From: Phycisphaerae bacterium
GTDB lineage: Bacteria; Planctomycetota; Phycisphaerae; Phycisphaerales; SM1A02
Assembly (NCBI GenBank): GCA_018663565.1
Contig: JABJQE010000026.1
Span: 1 to 5,973 of the forward strand
Length of the DNA: 5,973 nucleotides
Direction of reading: 5' to 3'
Shown: piece after piece, positions 1 through 4,023 of the stretch
How the letters are laid out: every line of letters starts with the position of its first letter
Numbering within the stretch: the stretch's first letter is position 1
Position numbers and translations under genes: made by a program
The notes under the pieces: generated by a model
Told to the model about the DNA's origin: nothing
Seen by the model: the letters and a program-made list of their open reading frames with translations, nothing else
Databases searched by the model: none

Positions 1-2
1 GC

Positions 3-776
3 CTGCAGACTAGGGGTGGACTCGATATCCAACAAAGCGGGCAACGCATTCTTCGTGCCGAAGCAATCGATGGCGAGACTTCGCTGACGCTCTCTGCTCC
101 ACACGGAACCGCCACCATGCAGGCTGGAGTTGCATCGGCCCTCACCCTCGCGGGCGGGACGGCAACCGTAAACCTCGCTGGGGCCGACACAGAGTCGATC
201 ACGATGGCAAGCGACCCAGACACTGCAATCATGACGACTAGCGACAAGGCCGTTTCGCTCTATGCCTCACACGGCGCGGGGCGGATGGTCCTTGGTAGCG
301 GCGAAGCTGGACAAGTTCGCCTCACCGGAGGTGTTGATGGATTGGCCGCCGCAGTCGATGTCCTTGGGGCGACCGGCACTCGCATGGCCACACTAAGCAC
401 TACCAAGAGTGGCATGGGACTTCTAGCCGTGTCCGATCAAACAGGCAAACCTGTCGCGCTTCTACATGGAGCCGGACCAAATCGAGGCCGGCTCTCCGTC
501 CACGGACCACGCGGCACGGCTGTTGCCGATGCGGCCGCTGACGGAACACCGGAGTTTGCGCTGATGACACCAGACGGGCGTACAACAGCTGCGATTGCTG
601 CCACAGCTCGCGGGGGCGCACTAAACCTGATGAATGCCGACGGCACGCCCGTGGTTCTAGCGGGCATTACGGCGAACGGCCCTGGCGGCGCAGCCGCGTT
701 CCAGAATGGCAGTGGCCACACTGTGGTCGCAATCGGAGTTACGAAGAACAACGTCGGACGTGTCGTGGTCGAATGA
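3..776 (+). CDS. Repetitive beta-rich hypothetical protein, 5'-truncated (C-terminal 257 aa)
   Basis: I do not recognise a named family. The frame is open from the left edge, and the residues before the first in-window ATG (117) have the same composition and repeat character as the rest. The gene therefore very likely begins upstream and 117 is not its start. The product is rich in Gly, Ala, Thr and Val, with almost no Cys or Trp. It is built of imperfect units of about 22-24 residues, each holding two short hydrophobic strands around a turn such as TGKP, PDGR, ADGTP or GSGHT. The clearest run is the last 120 residues, where units end in phrases like GKPVALLHG, GTPVVLAGI and HTVVAIGV. That pattern suggests a beta-solenoid or fibre-like fold, often found in surface or secreted proteins, but localisation cannot be judged without the N-terminus. 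It ends 4 bases before the facing rnc gene. The coding call is firm because the repeat pattern exists only in this frame; the function is unknown. Confidence 0.75.
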   Translation: MQTRGGLDIQQSGQRILRAEAIDGETSLTLSAPHGTATMQAGVASALTLAGGTATVNLAGADTESITMASDPDTAIMTTSDKAVSLYASHGAGRMVLGSGEAGQVRLTGGVDGLAAAVDVLGATGTRMATLSTTKSGMGLLAVSDQTGKPVALLHGAGPNRGRLSVHGPRGTAVADAAADGTPEFALMTPDGRTTAAIAATARGGALNLMNADGTPVVLAGITANGPGGAAAFQNGSGHTVVAIGVTKNNVGRVVVE

Positions 777-798
777 ATGCTTAGAAGTCGACCTCGAC
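762..798. terminator. Stem-loop spanning the facing stop codons of the repeat protein and rnc
   Basis: GTCGTGGTCGA (762-772) pairs with TCGACCTCGAC (788-798): 10 of 11 positions match, with one T-T mismatch. The 15-base loop contains both the TGA of the left gene (774-776) and the TAA of rnc (781-783 on the other strand). Its position between convergent genes suggests a bidirectional 3'-end structure. Neither strand has a T-run after the stem, so it is not a classic intrinsic terminator. Part of the right arm comes from the repeated Glu/Val/Asp codons of the acidic RNase III tail. Confidence 0.35.
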
Positions 799-1500
799 CT
801 CGCCGCTGTCGTTGACAGAGGCGACGTCGAGTTCCTCAAGCGCTGCGAGCGCTGCATCTTGCTCAGCCTTCTTCTTGTTGGGTCCCCAGCGAGCACCAAA
901 GGTGCGGCCTCCAATAGTGACTCCAACCTCAAAGCACTTCGCATGATCGGGGCCCTTCTCATCGAGCACGGCGTAGGAAGGCATTTCTGCAAACATGCGC
1001 TGCGCGATCTGTTGAAGCACGCTCTTGAAGTTGTGATGGTGCCCAGAGTGCACCGCCTCTTCAATACGAGACTCGAGCGCAGAGAGAATGAAGTCTTCGG
1101 CGACCTCCATACCCCCATCGACATACAACGCGCCGATAACTGACTCCCACACAGCTGCCGCCACAGACGAGGGCAACTCGCGGGCGGCCGCCATGCCCTT
1201 TCCCAGAACAAGCAATGTGTCAAGCCCAATTCGGCGAGCTTCTTCGGCGCACACACGCCGGCTTACAACGGCTGACTTGACCTTGGTCATGTCGCCTTCG
1301 AGAAGTTCTGGGTACTTCCGATGCAGGTGTTCGCACACCACAAGCCCCAGAACCGAGTCACCAAGAAACTCCAATCGCTCGTTGCTCTCCTTGCGGGACT
1401 CAGCGATTGACGAGTGCGTCAGAGCTCGATTGAGCACCTCACGATCTTCAAAGTCATATTCAAGCAGATCTTCTGCCCGCTGCAGTATCGCCTCATCCAT
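781..1500 (-). CDS. rnc: Ribonuclease III
   Basis: This endonuclease cleaves double-stranded RNA, processing rRNA precursors and structured mRNAs in the cytoplasm. At 239 aa it has the usual bacterial length. The N-terminal endonuclease domain (about 5-145) carries the signature NERLEFLGDSVL at 40-51. That supplies E41, E44 and D48, matching E. coli E38, E41 and D45; E68 matches E65 and E119 matches E117. The expected aspartate before the last glutamate (E. coli D114) is replaced by Ala116 in AAAVWESVIGALYVDGG, which is unusual. A double-stranded RNA-binding domain follows (about 156-226), with the GPDHAKCF strand and the GPNKKKAEQDAA helix. The tail is acidic (EVEVDF). The start is ATG 1500-1498, preceded by GAGGAG at 1517-1512 with a spacing of 11 bases. 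The gene is divergent from rpmH and convergent with the repeat protein. The family assignment is secure; full catalytic competence is not. Confidence 0.95.
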   Translation of the reverse strand: MDEAILQRAEDLLEYDFEDREVLNRALTHSSIAESRKESNERLEFLGDSVLGLVVCEHLHRKYPELLEGDMTKVKSAVVSRRVCAEEARRIGLDTLLVLGKGMAAARELPSSVAAAVWESVIGALYVDGGMEVAEDFILSALESRIEEAVHSGHHHNFKSVLQQIAQRMFAEMPSYAVLDEKGPDHAKCFEVGVTIGGRTFGARWGPNKKKAEQDAALAALEELDVASVNDSGEVEVDF

Positions 1501-1521
1501 CGGTTCGATGGCTCCTCAAAG

Positions 1522-1537
1522 GCCCAGATAACTGGGC
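1522..1537 (-). other. Small perfect inverted repeat in the rnc leader
   Basis: GCCCAG (1522-1527), ATAA, CTGGGC (1532-1537) forms a perfect 6-bp stem with a 4-base loop. In an rnc transcript it would lie a few bases upstream of the GAGGAG ribosome binding site (1517-1512). It could influence translation or stability, but a stem this short is also common by chance. No T-run follows on either strand. Confidence 0.3.
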
Positions 1538-1672
1538 GTGACCGCGTCCTGGAAACCCCAATAAGGCCATCTGGACGCCCGCTGGGCAAAAAACCGTCTT
1601 TTTCGCCTTCATCATCACGCGAGGACGGGGTGGCCCACTCCGGAGGCCGTCCCGCCCGCTCGCGACATCTTC

Positions 1673-1701
1673 ACTGTACCACCTGATCAACGGGCTTGGA
1701 A
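1673..1701 (-). promoter_or_regulatory. Candidate rnc promoter
   Basis: On the minus strand, TACAGT (1678-1673) is preceded by TGG, giving an extended -10 shape. TTCCAA (1701-1696) lies 17 bases upstream as a poor -35, matching 3 of 6 consensus positions. The start point would fall near 1666, leaving a leader of about 165 bases. This is consensus matching by eye only. Confidence 0.25.
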
Positions 1702-1708
1702 GTTCCAA
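1696..1708. promoter_or_regulatory. 13-base palindrome TTGGAAGTTCCAA, operator-like
   Basis: TTGGAA, a central G, then TTCCAA is a perfect inverted repeat. Its left half is the candidate -35 of the rpmH promoter and, read on the other strand, the -35 position of the candidate rnc promoter. A dimeric regulator bound here could affect both genes. I cannot match it to a known regulator's site. Confidence 0.3.
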
Positions 1709-1724
1709 TTTGATCTGCTAGACT
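1696..1724 (+). promoter_or_regulatory. Candidate rpmH promoter with extended -10
   Basis: TTGGAA (1696-1701) and TAGACT (1719-1724) each match the sigma-70-type consensus at 4 of 6 positions. They are separated by the ideal 17 bases, and TGC directly before the -10 makes it an extended -10. Transcription would begin near 1731, giving a leader of about 110 bases before the L34 start. This is the best promoter-like pair I find upstream of rpmH, but it is not proof. Confidence 0.4.
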
Positions 1725-1840
1725 TCTCGATTCCACCCTAGATCCGAGCGGACACGGCGTTCGCGGATGCCAGGATGGAGTGGACTTCAGATGCCCGCCT
1801 CAATTTTGGGGCTTGGCCAAGACGAGCAAGGATTCTGATC

Positions 1841-1984
1841 ATGGCAATGCACTATCCCCGCCGCGTAAGCAAAATTAAGCGGGCCCGCATGTTCGGATTC
1901 CGTGCCCGAATGAAGACCAGACTAGGCCGCAAGATGATCAATCGAAAGCGGTCCATGGGACGCCAACTCACGCCGGACATGTGA
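1841..1984 (+). CDS. rpmH: Large ribosomal subunit protein L34
   Basis: L34 is a small, very basic protein of the 50S ribosomal subunit. The 47-aa product has the usual length and composition. It carries the family core GFRARMKTRLGRK at about 19-31, followed by a basic stretch (INRKRSMGR), which lines up with GFRARMATKNGRQ and the following basic segment in E. coli. The N-terminus MAMHYPRRVSKIKR differs from the KRTFQPS type. I chose ATG 1841 because AAGGA (1828-1832) lies 8 bases upstream. ATG 1847 is also possible but has a 14-base spacing. An in-frame ATG at 1775 would add 22 residues unlike any L34. The usual neighbour rnpA is absent: the next gene downstream is aroK on the opposite strand. 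Confidence 0.93.
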   Translation: MAMHYPRRVSKIKRARMFGFRARMKTRLGRKMINRKRSMGRQLTPDM

Positions 1985-2033
1985 TCCGCACGCTGCTGAT
2001 TCTGTGGGGGGATCATTCCTAACAATGTGTCGT

Positions 2034-2060
2034 GTCGCAGATGGCTGCGATGTTGTTGGC
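2034..2060 (+). terminator. Candidate weak terminator downstream of rpmH
   Basis: TCGCAG (2035-2040), loop ATGG, CTGCGA (2045-2050) forms a perfect 6-bp stem, extendable by a G-U pair. It is followed on the + strand by the T-rich but interrupted TGTTGTTGG. It lies about 50 bases after the L34 stop, in the convergent gap before aroK. The stem is short and the tract is broken, so support is modest. Confidence 0.35.
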
Positions 2061-2086
2061 TGCGCCGATGCCAGCACATACCAGCC

Positions 2087-2656
2087 CTACGAGGAAGAGC
2101 GGAAAAGGCTTGCTTGAATGCGCTCAACAACCTGCTCGGGCAACACGGCCGCGTCAACAGTGTGCGTCGCAACCGCTTCATAGGCAGACGCTCGAGATAC
2201 CGCGATCTCGATAGCCTCGTCTACTGGATCGCCGCGCGTCAATGAGGGGCGATCACCAACATCTTTCGCAAGTCGATCCTGCATCGTTTGCCCATCACAC
2301 CGCAGCCAGACGATCGCAAGCATTCCTGCAGCTGCAGCGTCTCGTAGCACACGCTGCGGCGGATCAATACACGCAGCGCCGCCGCCCGTGGCGATAACCA
2401 CCCGCTTGGACTTGAATGCCTCGGTGAGTGCCGCAGCCTCAGCAACCCGCCATGCCAACTCACCGCGTCGCTCGAAGACTGCCCGCACGCTTGGCTCGTC
2501 GCATAAGGCCAAGGCTCGATCATCAAGATCAATGAACTCCAACCCCAAGGCCTCCGCGAGCAAACGTCCCACCGTACTCTTTCCGGAGCCTCTTGCGCCA
2601 ATCAACACAACAGTCGAAAGATCGTCGTCATCGAAGGTGGCGTGTGAGGTCTGCAT
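2087..2656 (-). CDS. aroK: Shikimate kinase
   Basis: This enzyme phosphorylates the 3-hydroxyl of shikimate with ATP in the chorismate pathway leading to aromatic amino acids, in the cytoplasm. The 189-aa product is close to the usual 170-190. It has a P-loop GARGSGKST at 20-28 and the shikimate-binding FIDLDD at 41-46. The helix ERRGELAWRVAE carries R70, the counterpart of the substrate-binding arginine in FR, here preceded by Trp instead of Phe. The glycine loop ATGGGAA is at 89-95, the LID motif GDRPSLT with R136 at 134-140, and the C-terminal adenine-side R154 precedes AYEAVA. The N-terminus has about 14 extra residues, including DDDD. The start is the only suitable ATG (2656-2654), and I see no convincing ribosome binding site. 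It is divergent from uppP across 45 bases, and the other shikimate genes are not in the window. aroL would be an equivalent name. Confidence 0.92.
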   Translation of the reverse strand: MQTSHATFDDDDLSTVVLIGARGSGKSTVGRLLAEALGLEFIDLDDRALALCDEPSVRAVFERRGELAWRVAEAAALTEAFKSKRVVIATGGGAACIDPPQRVLRDAAAAGMLAIVWLRCDGQTMQDRLAKDVGDRPSLTRGDPVDEAIEIAVSRASAYEAVATHTVDAAVLPEQVVERIQASLFRSSS

Positions 2657-2701
2657 GAGCCGATGCCATCATACGCCCCCTGATTCGGAGCCCCCACCCC
2701 T

Positions 2702-3643
2702 GTGAACAATCCACTTGGAATCATCGATGCCATTGTGCTTGGCCTCGTCGAGGGCATTACCGAAGCATTGCCAGTGAGTTCAACAGGGCATTTGGTCGTG
2801 ACGGCTTCGCTGCTCGGCTTAGATTCGCCCGACACAGTCAAGACGGCAATGGACACGCTGCTCATCGTGATTCAAGGCGGAGCGATTCTCGCAGTTCTCT
2901 GGCTCTTCAGAAAGTCGGTCTGCCAGATGATCCTGGGGCTGCTCGGTCGCAACCTCGAAGGCCTTCGGCTGGCGAGAAACATCATCATTGCATTTCTGCC
3001 CGCCGCGATACTTGGCCCACTGCTCGATGATTGGATTGAAGCGAGGCTGATGCACCCCGAGCCCGTCCTGCTTGCACTTGGCCTCGGCGGGCTCGTCATG
3101 GTCGCGAGCGATCGCCGACTTCGCGGCAAGCAGAAGGCATCGCTCAAGGGCAGTGAACTCACCGCAATCGCGGCCCTGCAGATTGGCCTGCTCCAGTGCG
3201 TCGCCATGTGGCCTGGCACCAGCCGGCTCATGATGACCCTGCTTGGCGGCATGCTCGTCGGCATGAGACCAGCTGCGGCTGCTCGTTTTTCATTCCTGCT
3301 TGCCCTGCCAACAATAGGTGGCGCCACGGTATGGAAGCTGCTCAAGAACACAATGTCCGATCAACCAGACATGTTTAGCGTGCTCGGCTGGACGCCTGTA
3401 CTCATTGGCCTTGGTGTGGCAGCCATCGCAACCTATTTCACAGTGACGTGGTTGCTGTCTTATCTCAACACACACGGACTGAAAGCCTTCGGTTGGTATC
3501 GAATAGGCCTCACAGCAGTCTTGGTTGGATTAGTACTTGGAGGCGTTGTCGTGATCGGCAGCGAGAGCGATCACTTGGCAGCGGGCACCGACTCGGCTGA
3601 CTCGACAATACCGTTGATCCCAATCGCCAGCACGCGGGGCTGA
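2702..3643 (+). CDS. uppP: Undecaprenyl-diphosphatase (UppP/BacA family)
   Basis: This integral membrane enzyme removes a phosphate from undecaprenyl diphosphate, recycling the lipid carrier for peptidoglycan and other envelope polymers; extra copies give bacitracin resistance. The first motif EGITEALPVSSTGH at 17-30 provides E17, E21 and H30, numbered exactly as in E. coli. The second, PGTSRLMMTLLGGMLVGM at 171-188, provides S174, R175 and T179, with Leu after the Arg where Ser is usual. Several hydrophobic segments follow the family pattern (about 53-69, 93-110, 119-135, 155-170, 193-213, 226-247, 262-287). The product is 313 aa against about 265-275 usually. Part of the excess is a hydrophilic tail of about 25 residues after the last membrane segment. 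The start is GTG 2702, with CGGAG at 2686-2690 and 11 bases of spacing; it gives the canonical N-terminus. The last 73 bases overlap the facing membrane-protein gene. Confidence 0.94.
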   Translation: MNNPLGIIDAIVLGLVEGITEALPVSSTGHLVVTASLLGLDSPDTVKTAMDTLLIVIQGGAILAVLWLFRKSVCQMILGLLGRNLEGLRLARNIIIAFLPAAILGPLLDDWIEARLMHPEPVLLALGLGGLVMVASDRRLRGKQKASLKGSELTAIAALQIGLLQCVAMWPGTSRLMMTLLGGMLVGMRPAAAARFSFLLALPTIGGATVWKLLKNTMSDQPDMFSVLGWTPVLIGLGVAAIATYFTVTWLLSYLNTHGLKAFGWYRIGLTAVLVGLVLGGVVVIGSESDHLAAGTDSADSTIPLIPIASTRG

Positions 3644-3987
3644 TCGCTCGGCCCGCGAACCGACACGTGAAACAAAACGCCTTCGGGCTCATTACCTGTT
3701 CCGGAAACCAGCGGCAGCACTGCGGGGAATGGACCCAGGCCCTCAATCACTTCCCATCCATCATCATCACGCTTGGCAAGGTCGTAGAACACTTCAAGTG
3801 AGGATGGATCCACAGTCACCAGCCAGCCCCACTGCGTGCCGCCAGCATTAATGACAGGACGCTGAATAGCCGAGACGGGCCAGGGCCAGAGTGTGCCGCC
3901 AAGCGCCCAGGCCAGCAACGCCGCCATGATGATGAACACCACAATGCGAACACCCAAACTTCGAAGACCAAGTGCTACTTGTCCCAT
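3571..3987 (-). CDS. Small membrane-anchored hypothetical protein downstream of ligA
   Basis: I do not recognise a family. The 138-aa product has a short basic N-terminus (R9, R14), a hydrophobic segment at about 13-31 (VRIVVFIIMAALLAWALGG), and then about 105 residues rich in Gly, Val and Trp. By the positive-inside rule the C-terminal part would lie outside the cytoplasmic membrane; the segment could be an anchor or an uncleaved signal. The soluble part has strand-like stretches (WGWLVTVDP, EGVLFHVSVRG, RVLAIGINGIV) suggesting a small beta-rich domain. No cysteine and no catalytic motif is evident. It starts at ATG 3987-3985, 36 bases after the ligA stop on the same strand, so it may be co-transcribed, although I see no clear ribosome binding site. 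Its last 24 codons lie antisense to the uppP end. I favour a real gene because of its protein-like architecture and because otherwise about 380 bases between uppP and ligA would be empty. Confidence 0.65.
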   Translation of the reverse strand: MGQVALGLRSLGVRIVVFIIMAALLAWALGGTLWPWPVSAIQRPVINAGGTQWGWLVTVDPSSLEVFYDLAKRDDDGWEVIEGLGPFPAVLPLVSGTGNEPEGVLFHVSVRGPSDQPRVLAIGINGIVESAESVPAAK

Positions 3988-4023
3988 GAGATGCGCAGAG
4001 TAACGAGCAAACTTGCTGAGCGT

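Larger units (their letters stand above)
1501..1840. other. Divergent intergenic region between rnc and rpmH
   Basis: These 340 bases hold no gene that I can support. They contain the rnc ribosome binding site, a 6-bp hairpin at 1522-1537, and a stronger GC-rich inverted repeat at 1626-1654. In that repeat CGGGGTGGCC pairs with GGCCGTCCCG across a 9-base loop, with two G-U pairs if read on the + strand. They also contain the candidate divergent promoters near 1673-1724. The presumed rpmH leader has two possible 6-bp stems, CGAGCG with CGTTCG (1745-1763) and GCCTCA with TGGGGC (1797-1812), and a 10-base palindrome CTTGGCCAAG (1812-1821). The rpmH ribosome binding site AAGGA is at 1828-1832. 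Confidence 0.6.

Noticed and set aside
117..776. ATG at 117 as the start of the first gene
   Set aside because: The frame stays open to the left edge, and the upstream residues have the same beta-rich character, so the gene most likely begins outside the window.
706..1143. 145-codon + strand open frame antisense to rnc
   Set aside because: It is contained almost wholly in the complement of rnc and has no ribosome binding site or recognisable motif.
657..1256. Long open frame on the minus strand overlapping rnc in another frame
   Set aside because: RNase III motifs are in the other frame; this product is low-complexity and Arg/Ser/Leu-rich, typical of a GC-rich shadow.
1493..1708. 71-codon open frame on the minus strand upstream of and overlapping the rnc start
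   Set aside because: It needs a TTG start inside the palindrome, has no ribosome binding site, and its product has no recognisable pattern. It lies in the probable rnc promoter and leader.
1775..1840. In-frame N-terminal extension of L34 from ATG 1775
   Set aside because: The 22 extra residues do not resemble L34 and no suitable ribosome binding site precedes it, whereas AAGGA is well placed for ATG 1841.
2027..2245. Short + strand open frames starting at 2027 and 2032 in the rpmH-aroK gap
   Set aside because: Most of their length is antisense to aroK and the arginine- and serine-rich products look like frame shadows.
2657..2701. Promoter search in the 45-base aroK-uppP divergent gap
   Set aside because: I found no credible -35/-10 pair on either strand; promoters may lie inside the neighbouring coding sequences.
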